DNA of 6,945 nucleotides from the NCBI GenBank assembly GCA_019454665.1, contig JACFNW010000114.1, forward strand, positions 1-6,945, read 5' to 3'. The DNA comes from Fimbriimonadaceae bacterium. GTDB lineage: Bacteria > Armatimonadota > Fimbriimonadia > Fimbriimonadales > Fimbriimonadaceae. The translations under genes and the position numbers were made by a program. Position 1 is the first letter of the stretch. Each line of letters begins with the position of its first letter. This document shows, piece by piece, positions 1-5,906 of the stretch. The notes beneath the pieces were generated by a model that was not told the DNA's origin, ran no database searches, and saw only the letters and a list, made by a program, of their open reading frames with translations.

Positions 1-155
1 GTGAGCGAGGCGCTCTACCTGCGCGACCCAGACGGCAACGGCCTGGAACTCTACTGGGACCGACCGGAAGCCGAATGGCCCCGCACCGCAAAGGGCGAAC
101 TGGCATGGTCACGCGTCCGCTGGATCTGGAGGCGTCGCGGCGACTGGTGTCCTAG
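1..155 (+). CDS. VOC (glyoxalase/bleomycin-resistance fold) protein, catechol-2,3-dioxygenase-like; 3' end only, frameshifted near the C-terminus
   Basis: Only the last part of the gene is present; its start lies left of the window, and the GTG at position 1 is an internal Val codon. The frame from position 1 encodes [21 protein letters not shown]. This is the final metal-site strand of VOC dioxygenase-like proteins (CatE type), whose Glu in the G-x-E-L-Y motif is normally the third metal ligand. Relatives continue with a short tail of the type [11 protein letters not shown]. Here that tail ([10 protein letters not shown]) is intact but in another frame, from ATG 105-107 to TAG 153-155. One base is therefore missing at about 104-105. 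Without correction, frame 1 runs on to TGA 265-267 through 37 codons that look non-coding. The substrate cannot be told; this is either a real late frameshift or a sequencing error. Family assignment is firm, exact function is not. Confidence 0.75.
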   Translation, partial: ERGALPARPRRQRPGTLLGPTGSRMAPHRKGRTGMVTRPLDLEASRRLVS

Positions 156-156
156 T

Positions 157-243
157 TGGAGCCGTGTCGTGCTGGTTGAGTCCGCGGCGACGGCGGTTGG
201 GGCGGGATGCCGGGCGAGCCAGCCGACCTGGTGTTCGGCTCCA
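157..243 (+). other. Nested inverted repeat, candidate structured RNA or terminator-like hairpin downstream of the VOC gene
   Basis: The outer arms T-G-G-A-G-C-C-G (157-164) and C-G-G-C-T-C-C-A (236-243) are perfectly complementary over 8 bp. Inside them 166-169 pairs with 224-227. After a one-base bulge, 171-177 pairs with 217-223 (one G-U). CCGC 182-185 can pair with GCGG 193-196 in the apical part. That gives about 19 bp in one long-armed hairpin starting two bases after the TAG of the VOC gene. No U-tract follows, so it is not a classical intrinsic terminator. It does not look like a tRNA. GC-rich DNA makes chance pairing easy, so the structure is only a candidate. Confidence 0.35.
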
Positions 244-254
244 TGGGTCCTTAG

Positions 255-263
255 CCCCCCCCC
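255..263 (+). repeat. Homopolymer run of nine C abutting the -35 box
   Basis: Nine consecutive C residues end exactly one base before the TTGACT hexamer at 264. It is the longest single-base run I see in the window. It lies outside the 17-bp promoter spacer, so length changes would shift upstream contacts rather than the -35/-10 spacing. Confidence 0.8.
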
Positions 264-292
264 TTGACTTTTCACTCCGAGGCCTGTACGAT
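264..292 (+). promoter_or_regulatory. Sigma70-like promoter of the 302-2667 gene pair
   Basis: TTGACT (264-269; 5 of 6 matches to TTGACA) and TACGAT (287-292; matches TATAAT at 4 of 6 positions, including the key first, second and last) are separated by exactly 17 bp. The expected start point is about 298-301, and the ATG of the next gene is at 302. Transcription would therefore begin at or just before the start codon, giving a leaderless or nearly leaderless mRNA. A GGAG at 293-296 lies at Shine-Dalgarno distance from the ATG but would be upstream of that start point, so the promoter and this ribosome site cannot both be used. Confidence 0.6.
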
Positions 293-301
293 GGAGTCGT
301 G

Positions 302-1513
302 ATGGGATTGAGGCGATTCGTATTCCCGTTCGTCCTTTGCGGAGTCGTCGCCAGTTCGCAAGCCGATGTCGTTTCCGAAGCGACTCACGGAAACGCCGGT
401 CTTCGCGTGAAGATCGTCGGGGTGGACCAGGGTCAGGAGGTGTCCGGCACGAACGTCAACTTTACGGCTTGGCTAGAAGCGTTCATTCCGCAGAACCCGG
501 TGGCACCCTTTTATCATGGAGTTTACGCCGAGGAGCTTCGAATCAAGATCGGCGAGACCGTCGTGTACCACGCGGTCCATCCCGCCCAGTCTGTGCCTCA
601 AGTTCGTCCCGTCCGATTCGCGAGCACCCATTTTCAGAATGGTTCGACCGTCCCTGTCGAAGTCAAAGCGAAGTTGGCTTGCTTCATGTGGTCGGGCTAT
701 CCTCCGGTTCAGGTTGTTCAGCACCGCATTGAGGTGACCACGACCGCGAACTTGGTTTCCTACAACCAGAGCCTGTCCTTGGCGACCCATGAAGAGTATG
801 TCGAGGGGGTCGGCTATGTGTTCAATGGCGCCCCAGCAGGCCTTAACTATTCGTTTTCAGCGTTGATGGGAGCGTTAGGCGCTAAGAACATTCTATCAGC
901 AAACCAACATCTGACTATGCCCTCATCAGGACTCGTCAACGAGTTCAACGAGACCGAGCTTAGGTATGCTTTACGATCTGACACCGTGTTTATCGCGTTC
1001 ACGCATGGAGAAGCCACGGGGATTCGAGCCTCGTACGACGACAGCAATTCGGACAACGGCGACGAGCACTTGACCTGGAGCGAGATATCAGCAGTACCTC
1101 GATTCGCCAACGTTCCCCGCAACCTAGTGCTCGCATATGCCTGCCACACTCTTACTGCAGGTGGCGCCCCGGTTGCTGCGTTCGGCGTCAATGCCACAAA
1201 TCGAGCATACACAGGCTTTGCCGATCGCGTATACGCCGCGGCAGACGTTGCGAATGGAAACGATCTTGTGTTATTGTCCATGCACTCGGACTATGTCGTG
1301 ACTCTACTTGCGGCAAAACATACTATTCAAGAGGCGCTGAGTATCGCTAACTCTGAGTATCCGCCACAATCGTCGATCAATGGAAAGCAATTTTACGACT
1401 TGCCCATGCAAATCGGGTCCGGGAGCGATGTCATGATGCGCCTATTCAATGTTTATGCTGAAGATTCGACGAAACTTGCCTTGTGGAGGAATCAATGGTA
1501 CTGCTTGCCTTAA
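302..1513 (+). CDS. Secreted protein with a clan CD (caspase/gingipain/CHAT-like) His-Cys dyad; putative cysteine peptidase
   Basis: 403 residues from ATG 302. This start was chosen because it gives a clean signal peptide: L-R-R at 3-5, a hydrophobic core at 6-17, and likely cleavage after S-S-Q-A (21). The same frame is open further upstream to 164, but that stretch is arginine-rich and crosses the promoter. Residues about 22-170 look beta-rich and Ig-like. The C-terminal part shows two clan CD signatures, each a hydrophobic strand followed by a catalytic-type residue: V-F-I-A-F-T-H-G (His235-Gly236) and N-L-V-L-A-Y-A-C-H (Cys281). The 46-residue His-Cys spacing is close to that of caspase-1 (His237, Cys285). 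Next come a strand A-Y-T-G-F (302-306) and a helix H-T-I-Q-E-A-L (340-346), resembling the G-x-T-V-x-E-A element that often closes such domains. It overlaps the next gene by 19 nt. Composition is clearly less GC-rich than the operon on the other strand. Catalytic activity is inferred; no exact family is recognised. Confidence 0.8.
   Translation: MGLRRFVFPFVLCGVVASSQADVVSEATHGNAGLRVKIVGVDQGQEVSGTNVNFTAWLEAFIPQNPVAPFYHGVYAEELRIKIGETVVYHAVHPAQSVPQVRPVRFASTHFQNGSTVPVEVKAKLACFMWSGYPPVQVVQHRIEVTTTANLVSYNQSLSLATHEEYVEGVGYVFNGAPAGLNYSFSALMGALGAKNILSANQHLTMPSSGLVNEFNETELRYALRSDTVFIAFTHGEATGIRASYDDSNSDNGDEHLTWSEISAVPRFANVPRNLVLAYACHTLTAGGAPVAAFGVNATNRAYTGFADRVYAAADVANGNDLVLLSMHSDYVVTLLAAKHTIQEALSIANSEYPPQSSINGKQFYDLPMQIGSGSDVMMRLFNVYAEDSTKLALWRNQWYCLP
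1485..1489 (+). promoter_or_regulatory. Shine-Dalgarno site deciding the start of the 1495 gene
   Basis: GGAGG (within GGAGGA) lies 5 nt before ATG 1495 and inside the end of the upstream gene. This favours ATG 1495 over the in-frame GTG at 1483, which would place the purine tract inside the coding sequence. It points to translational coupling of the two genes. Confidence 0.75.
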
Positions 1514-2667
1514 CCTACCTTTCCGTTGCACTTCAAATTGGACCTGAAGCCGATGTTGATACTCGACTGGCGGCTCAGGCATATTTGCAAGAGTTAAGCA
1601 TTGCCGGATTACTCCCCCAGACGCCAGTCGAATATGGGGGATCGCGGGCATTGCGCAACGGGCTGAGTCCGCAATTTGGCCGGAGTCATGTGTCCTTTGG
1701 CAATGAGGCGGTCTATTACGGGGTGGTCGTGGGAAGCACCAACCCGCGGCAAGTGACTTCGTTCAACCTCTTGTCGAATGGGTATGCGCACTTCGAGCCT
1801 GGGCCATTTGCCACGCCTGACTCAATAAAGGTTCTGAAGGTTGCTCGCCTCCTTCACCGGCTGTCCAATACCCTTGGCGAAGACGTCGCGATCCACCCGC
1901 TGCCGGACTTTCCCGATCGGGACGAGGTGCAAGTTGTCGTTTTTCGTAGGTTGCAAGGCGCAAACGTCGGCAACGGAGGAGTGCTGGTTCTGGATCGCCG
2001 GACCGGGTTTGTCAAGTTGTGGAATACCAGCCCAACCTACGCGCGCCCACCGGACCTCGCACCCAGGATCACCGTGCCCGAGGCGTTCCAAATCGTGGCG
2101 CAGGCGGTGTTCTCGCGCCCAGAATTGAAAGCCGCCGGGCGGATCTTGGCCTTGCCCGACGAAGACTATCCCAGCTATCGTCCGGTCGTCTGCCTTCCCG
2201 GGTCGAGGGGGACGCCGATCCCGGAACGCTACCAGGCGCTCAAGGAGCAGGGCCAGAGCATTTTGGCGTGGGAGTTGCCTCTCTTCGCGGCGACGCCGGA
2301 AGGCGGCGGCCGGAGCATGGGCAGCCACTGGGTCGGGCTGATCGACGCGATCACGGGAGAGGTGGTTTCCGTCGGCTACATGGCCTTGGGCGGCAAGCCT
2401 GAAGGCGTTCCCGCCAAGCCTCTGGACGTCCGTAACTTCGAGGCGGGGCGGGTGACGCTGAACGGCCGCTCGGCCAACGTGGAGGCTTTCTCGCTCGTTC
2501 CCAGCGCCCCGGGAGACCCGACGACCGCCAGGGCGAGGGTCCTGTACGTGGGTCCGAGGGTCGCCTTCTCCTGCGAGTGGGACGGCGCGGATCGGCTGAA
2601 GATCGGATCATCGGAGTTCACGGCGCCCCAAGCGCTCGCGGAGGCCCTCAGAAAGCTGGCCGGCTAA
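1495..2667 (+). CDS. Hypothetical protein with PepSY-like segments, coupled to the putative caspase-fold protease
   Basis: 390 residues from ATG 1495, with a strong GGAGG at 5-nt spacing and a 19-nt overlap with the gene before it. I do not recognise the full-length protein. The first 16 residues are hydrophobic (M-V-L-L-A-L-T-Y-L-S), like an export signal, but lack the usual basic n-region, so secretion is uncertain. Two segments resemble PepSY modules, which have an alpha helix, a strand, and a strand ending in a D-x-x-T-G-x-V turn. One spans about residues 109-176 and ends V-L-V-L-D-R-R-T-G-F-V. The other, clearer one spans about 191-294: a helix starting I-T-V-P-E-A-F, strand I-L-A-W-E-L-P-L (256-263), then L-I-D-A-I-T-G-E-V-V (282-291). 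PepSY domains occur in propeptides of M4 proteases and in secreted or membrane regulators. A partner or inhibitor role toward the upstream protein is a guess from gene order. The 3' half is markedly more GC-rich than the 5' end. Confidence 0.75.
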   Translation: MVLLALTYLSVALQIGPEADVDTRLAAQAYLQELSIAGLLPQTPVEYGGSRALRNGLSPQFGRSHVSFGNEAVYYGVVVGSTNPRQVTSFNLLSNGYAHFEPGPFATPDSIKVLKVARLLHRLSNTLGEDVAIHPLPDFPDRDEVQVVVFRRLQGANVGNGGVLVLDRRTGFVKLWNTSPTYARPPDLAPRITVPEAFQIVAQAVFSRPELKAAGRILALPDEDYPSYRPVVCLPGSRGTPIPERYQALKEQGQSILAWELPLFAATPEGGGRSMGSHWVGLIDAITGEVVSVGYMALGGKPEGVPAKPLDVRNFEAGRVTLNGRSANVEAFSLVPSAPGDPTTARARVLYVGPRVAFSCEWDGADRLKIGSSEFTAPQALAEALRKLAG

Positions 2668-2701
2668 CCTCGCCGGGGGCTTGCTCCGGACCGCCGTGCC
2701 T

Positions 2702-2718
2702 GCGGAGCGTCGCTCCGC
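2702..2718. terminator. Perfect GC hairpin in the convergent gap
   Basis: GCGGAGC (2702-2708), loop GTC, GCTCCGC (2712-2718) form a perfect 7-bp stem in the 76-bp gap between two converging genes (stops at 2667 + and 2744 -). A second GCTCCG at 2683-2688 could pair with CGGAGC 2703-2708 as an alternative fold. No T-tract follows on either strand, so it may act as a bidirectional stop or RNA 3'-end stabiliser rather than a canonical intrinsic terminator. A 9-bp direct repeat, CGCCGAGCG, occurs at 2716-2724 and 2733-2741. Confidence 0.4.
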
Positions 2719-2743
2719 CGAGCGATGGGCCGCGCCGAGCGGA

Positions 2744-4054
2744 TCACGCGCGAACAGCCAACGGAATCTCGCCGCGCCGCGCGGGAGCAAGTTCGCCGAA
2801 CGCCTGTCCGTCGCGAAGCTCGTCCACCCGGACGGAAGCGAACGTTCGCGCCAGCGAAGGCGAGCCGGCGAAGGAGACCTCGAACCCGTGCGGGGTCATC
2901 CCACGCATCGTCTCGCCCGGACCCCGCTTCGCCTCGACCAGCGCCTCGACCGTGCGGCCCAAGAAGCGGCGCAGGTACGTCTCGGGGCGAACCGTTTCGG
3001 TCAGCACGTGGCTCCGCCGCCGCTTCTCCTCGGGCGAAACTGGGTCGCCGAACGCATCGGCGGGCGTGCCGAAGCGCGGGCTGAACGGAAACACGTGAGC
3101 CTTGAGGTAGCCGACCTCCCGGCACACATGAACGCTCGAAGCAAACCGCTCATCGGTCTCCGTGGGGAAGCCCACCAGGATGTCGGTCGTGATCGCCAAA
3201 TCCGGAACGCGACGTCGGGCTTCGGCGCACAGGTCCAGATAGTCCCGCTGCGAGTAGGGGCGGTTCATGTCGCGAAGCACCCCATCGTCCCCGCTTTGCA
3301 GGGGGATGTGCAGGTGCGGGACGACGACCCCCGATGCCAGCAACTCGAGCAGGCGCGGCGTCACCTGCCGCATCTCGATGCTGCTGATCCGCAGCCGGGC
3401 CTCGGGACAAGCCGCCGCGACGCGTCCGACAAGCTCTTCGAAGTCGGGGCCGCCACTGCCCGTGGCGGGGCCGTACGCGCCGATCAGCACCCCGGTGAGT
3501 ACGAGTTCCAGGTGCCCCCGCTCGACCAGCCTTCTCGCTTCTTCGACCACCTCGCTGGCGGGGCGCGACTTGAGCCCCGGGCGCGTGAACGGGATCGAGC
3601 AGTACGAACAGAACACGTCGCACCCGTCCTGAACCTTGAGGGTCGCCCGCGTTCGGCCCACGGGTGGAGCGAGCGTTGGCCGCGCTTCGCGCGCCAGCCT
3701 CGCCTCGAGCTCGGGGAACCGGCGAAACAGGTGGCGCAAGGCTTCGAGCTTCTCGGGGTTGGGCACGAGCACGTCGGCCCCGTCGAACGTTTCGCCCTTG
3801 TTCAGGGTCATCTGCGCAGCGCAACCCGTCACAACCAGCTTGGCCGTCGGGTTGTCGCGCAGCGCCTTGCGCACGGTGTATCGGCTCTTCGCTTCGGCGA
3901 CAGACGTCACGCTGCACGTGTTGACCACCACGACGTCGGCGGCTTGACCGAAGGGCACCACGGCAAACCCGGCGGCTTCGAACGACTCGAGGATCGCCTG
4001 GGTCTCGTACTGGTTGACCTTGCAGCCCAACGTGGTGAATGCGGCGGTCGGCAC
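2744..4054 (-). CDS. mtaB: MtaB: tRNA (N6-L-threonylcarbamoyladenosine(37)-C2)-methylthiotransferase
   Basis: 436 residues, a normal length for the family. It is a radical-SAM enzyme adding a methylthio group to C2 of t6A37 in ANN-decoding tRNAs (ms2t6A), acting in the cytoplasm. The N-terminal UPF0004 domain has its three cluster cysteines: Cys11 (L-G-C-K-V-N-Q-Y-E-T), Cys47 (N-T-C-S-V-T) and Cys78 (V-T-G-C-A-A-Q). The radical-SAM triad is Cys145-x3-Cys149-x2-Cys152 in Q-D-G-C-D-V-F-C-S-Y-C. Further family blocks are H-I-P-L-Q-S-G-D-D followed by M-N-R-P-Y-S, and T-T-D-I-L-V-G-F-P-T-E-T. A TRAM-like RNA-binding tail starts near residue 365. The G-C-K-V-N-Q-Y motif favours MtaB over MiaB or RimO. 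The start is GTG (4052-4054), placed 10 residues before Cys11 as in relatives; no Shine-Dalgarno is visible. It is the last gene of the - strand operon, 7 nt after lpxC. Confidence 0.93.
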   Translation of the reverse strand: MPTAAFTTLGCKVNQYETQAILESFEAAGFAVVPFGQAADVVVVNTCSVTSVAEAKSRYTVRKALRDNPTAKLVVTGCAAQMTLNKGETFDGADVLVPNPEKLEALRHLFRRFPELEARLAREARPTLAPPVGRTRATLKVQDGCDVFCSYCSIPFTRPGLKSRPASEVVEEARRLVERGHLELVLTGVLIGAYGPATGSGGPDFEELVGRVAAACPEARLRISSIEMRQVTPRLLELLASGVVVPHLHIPLQSGDDGVLRDMNRPYSQRDYLDLCAEARRRVPDLAITTDILVGFPTETDERFASSVHVCREVGYLKAHVFPFSPRFGTPADAFGDPVSPEEKRRRSHVLTETVRPETYLRRFLGRTVEALVEAKRGPGETMRGMTPHGFEVSFAGSPSLARTFASVRVDELRDGQAFGELAPARRGEIPLAVRA

Positions 4055-4061
4055 GGGGGAA

Positions 4062-4865
4062 TTATGGACGCGCCATGGCGGCGGCGAGCCGCGACGCGGC
4101 TTCGACGTTCAGACGGTGCCCCGAACGCTGGCCGACGATGCTCAGCGTCCGCATCGGAACACCGGCCAAGTACAGGTCGCCCATCAGGTCGAGCAGCTTG
4201 TGCCTCGGCAACTCGTCTTCGAACCGCGCGGCGTTGACGCATCCCGAAGGACCGAGAACGAGCACGCTGGTCTCATCGAGGCCCTGGCCGAGACCCGCTT
4301 GCCGCGCCATCTCGACCTCGTGATGGAAGGCCGAGGTGCGCGCCGGGGCGATCTGCCCGCCGTAGCCGCCGACCATGTCCTCGGTCTCGAAGGCCTGTTC
4401 GTAGGGCCAATCGCGGTCGGATTGGAACTCGTAGCGGCCCCGCCCGGTGCCCAGCGCGATGCCGATGCTCGCGCCGCCTTCCTGAGCGAAAACTCGGGTG
4501 AAGAGGTCCGGCTTCTCCACCTCGGCCAACCCAGCCTTCGGCGCAGCGGTCAACGCGGTCCAGAAGGGCAAGGCGCTGCCGTCCATCGCGGGGAGTTCCG
4601 GCGCGGTCAGTTCGATCTCGGCGTCGGTGATCTCGCACGCGGCGAGCGCGCTCATCACGTGCTCGATGGTCGAAATGCCGCCAAGCCGCGTGCAACGGCG
4701 CGTATCCGAAACGTTGGCGGGGATGGCCTCGACCCGCTCCGACCCGCAACGGAACCAAATGCCGCTCTCTCCCGGATGGAACGTGGCGACGACGGGCACG
4801 CCCGAGTGCAGTCCGAGCCCTTCGAAAACGACGGCCTCGGCGAGGGTCTTGCGGTGAACGGTCAT
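4062..4865 (-). CDS. lpxC: LpxC: UDP-3-O-acyl-N-acetylglucosamine deacetylase
   Basis: 267 residues, somewhat shorter than Proteobacterial LpxC (about 305). It is the zinc-dependent deacetylase catalysing the first committed step of lipid A synthesis, in the cytosol. Visible landmarks: G-L-G-L-H-S-G (16-22); S-T-I-E-H-V-M-S-A-L with Glu68 (general base position) and zinc ligand His69; P-E-L-P-A-M-D-G-S-A (89-98); A-P-A-R-T (173-177); R-H-K-L-L-D-L-M-G-D (221-230) with zinc ligands His222 and Asp226 and conserved Lys223; and the catalytic His250 in S-G-H-R-L-N. All key residues are present, so it should be active. Its ATG overlaps the lpxD stop in an ATGA (4862-4865), a classic translational-coupling junction. 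It is followed by mtaB and not by the fabZ-lpxA genes often found next to lpx genes. I see no fabZ fusion. Confidence 0.95.
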   Translation of the reverse strand: MTVHRKTLAEAVVFEGLGLHSGVPVVATFHPGESGIWFRCGSERVEAIPANVSDTRRCTRLGGISTIEHVMSALAACEITDAEIELTAPELPAMDGSALPFWTALTAAPKAGLAEVEKPDLFTRVFAQEGGASIGIALGTGRGRYEFQSDRDWPYEQAFETEDMVGGYGGQIAPARTSAFHHEVEMARQAGLGQGLDETSVLVLGPSGCVNAARFEDELPRHKLLDLMGDLYLAGVPMRTLSIVGQRSGHRLNVEAASRLAAAMARP

Positions 4866-5902
4866 GAATTCGGCTCTCGCTTCTCGATGGCTTTTTCAAG
4901 CGCTTCGATGCGTTGCTTCAGCTCGGGGAGTTTGGGGACCAGCGAGAAGGCTCGCACGGCGTCCTTGAACGGGCGGGCGGGCGTCCCAAAGTAGGCGCCG
5001 GGTTCCAAGATGTCGCGTTCGACGCCCGAACGACCGCCGAGCTGAACGCGGTCGCCGATCGTTACGCCGTGGGTCACCCCGACTTGGCCGCCAAGGACCA
5101 CATGCTCGCCGAGCGTCACGCTGCCCGAAAGTCCGACTTGGCCGACGACGATGGAATGGGCTCCTATCGAGCAGTTGTGCGCGATTTGGACCAGGTTGTC
5201 CACCTTGACATCGTTGCCGATGCGCGTTTCGCCGGCCGTGGCGCGATCAATCGTGGTCAGGGCACCGATCTCGACGTCCTCGCCGATGGCCACGCCGCCG
5301 ACCTGCGGCACCTTCTGGTGCTTCTCGCCGTTCCACGCGTAGCCGAATCCGTCCGCGCCGAGCACGGTTCCGCTGTGCACGACGCTCCGGTCGCCCATGG
5401 TCACGTCGCGGTACAGGACGGCATGCGGGTAGACGACCACGTCTTGGCCCAACACGCAATCCTCGCCGATGTATGCGTGGGCATAGACGCGCGACCCCGC
5501 CCCGATCTTCGCGCCCGCTTCGACGACGGCGTAGGGCCCGATCTTCGCCGATTCGTGAACCTCGGCCGTTTCGGCGACGACGGCAGTGGGGTGGATGCCG
5601 CCGGCGATGGGCAGCGCCTTCTGCGAGAGGTGCAGCAGGAGCGCGAACGCTTCGCGTGGCTTCGCCACCCGGATGCTGGGCAAGGTTGTCTCGCGCAAAC
5701 CCGTGCCGATGAGGACTGCACCTACCCCGTTGGCCTCGGCCTTGGCCAAGAACGCTTCCTTCTCGGCGAACGCGATGCCGTGGGGGTCGTTCGAGGCCGC
5801 CGTGACGGGGCGGTTCAGGACCAGGTCGGCGGGGCCGTCCAACACCCCGCCCACCCATTCGGCGATCTGGCCCAGAGTCCAAGGGGCGGGGTGCGGGGTC
5901 AT
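4862..5902 (-). CDS. lpxD: LpxD: UDP-3-O-acylglucosamine N-acyltransferase
   Basis: 346 residues, the usual family length. It transfers a 3-hydroxyacyl chain from ACP to the 2-amino group of UDP-3-O-acylglucosamine, directly after LpxC in the lipid A pathway; cytosolic homotrimer. Residues about 1-100 are the uridine-binding N-terminal domain. Residues about 101-300 are a left-handed beta helix of imperfect hexapeptides (for example I-H-P-T-A-V, I-G-P-Y-A-V, I-G-E-D-C-V, I-G-D-R-V-Q). The conserved G-A-D-G-F-G-Y-A lies at 182-189. The catalytic His242 is in V-Q-I-A-H-N, matching E. coli His239. The C-terminal helix P-E-L-K-Q-R-I-E-A-L-E-K (about 326-342) is the typical charged extension. The start ATG (5900-5902) is 4 nt after the ndk stop; no clear Shine-Dalgarno. 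It shares an ATGA with lpxC. Confidence 0.95.
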   Translation of the reverse strand: MTPHPAPWTLGQIAEWVGGVLDGPADLVLNRPVTAASNDPHGIAFAEKEAFLAKAEANGVGAVLIGTGLRETTLPSIRVAKPREAFALLLHLSQKALPIAGGIHPTAVVAETAEVHESAKIGPYAVVEAGAKIGAGSRVYAHAYIGEDCVLGQDVVVYPHAVLYRDVTMGDRSVVHSGTVLGADGFGYAWNGEKHQKVPQVGGVAIGEDVEIGALTTIDRATAGETRIGNDVKVDNLVQIAHNCSIGAHSIVVGQVGLSGSVTLGEHVVLGGQVGVTHGVTIGDRVQLGGRSGVERDILEPGAYFGTPARPFKDAVRAFSLVPKLPELKQRIEALEKAIEKREPNS

Positions 5903-5906
5903 TGGG

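Noticed and set aside
1..3. GTG at position 1 as a gene start
   Set aside because: It encodes the Val of the conserved V-S-E-A-L-Y-L block inside the VOC domain; the real start must lie outside the window.
3..14. Lipoprotein signal at Cys13 of the 302-1513 protein (residues F-V-L-C)
   Set aside because: The -3 to -1 residues F-V-L do not fit a lipobox, while S-S-Q-A at 18-21 fits a type I cleavage site. (Start and end here are residue numbers of that protein.)
157..243. tRNA or tRNA-like element in the inverted repeat
   Set aside because: No T-loop consensus, no 7-bp acceptor with CCA or discriminator geometry, and the pairing is one long nested hairpin instead of a cloverleaf.
156..267. 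Frame-1 continuation of the VOC gene to TGA 265-267
   Set aside because: The family tail is found in frame 3 ending at 155; the frame-1 continuation is unlike any VOC C-terminus and overlaps the inverted repeat and poly-C tract.
164..301. Upstream start (about 46 extra residues) for the putative protease
   Set aside because: The extra residues are Arg-rich, would bury the signal peptide and would include the promoter and poly-C tract in coding sequence.
2681..4237. Very long open frame on the + strand (about 518 codons) opposite mtaB
   Set aside because: It is the antisense shadow of a firmly identified MtaB in GC-rich DNA; its translation is Arg/His/Gly-rich without recognisable domains.
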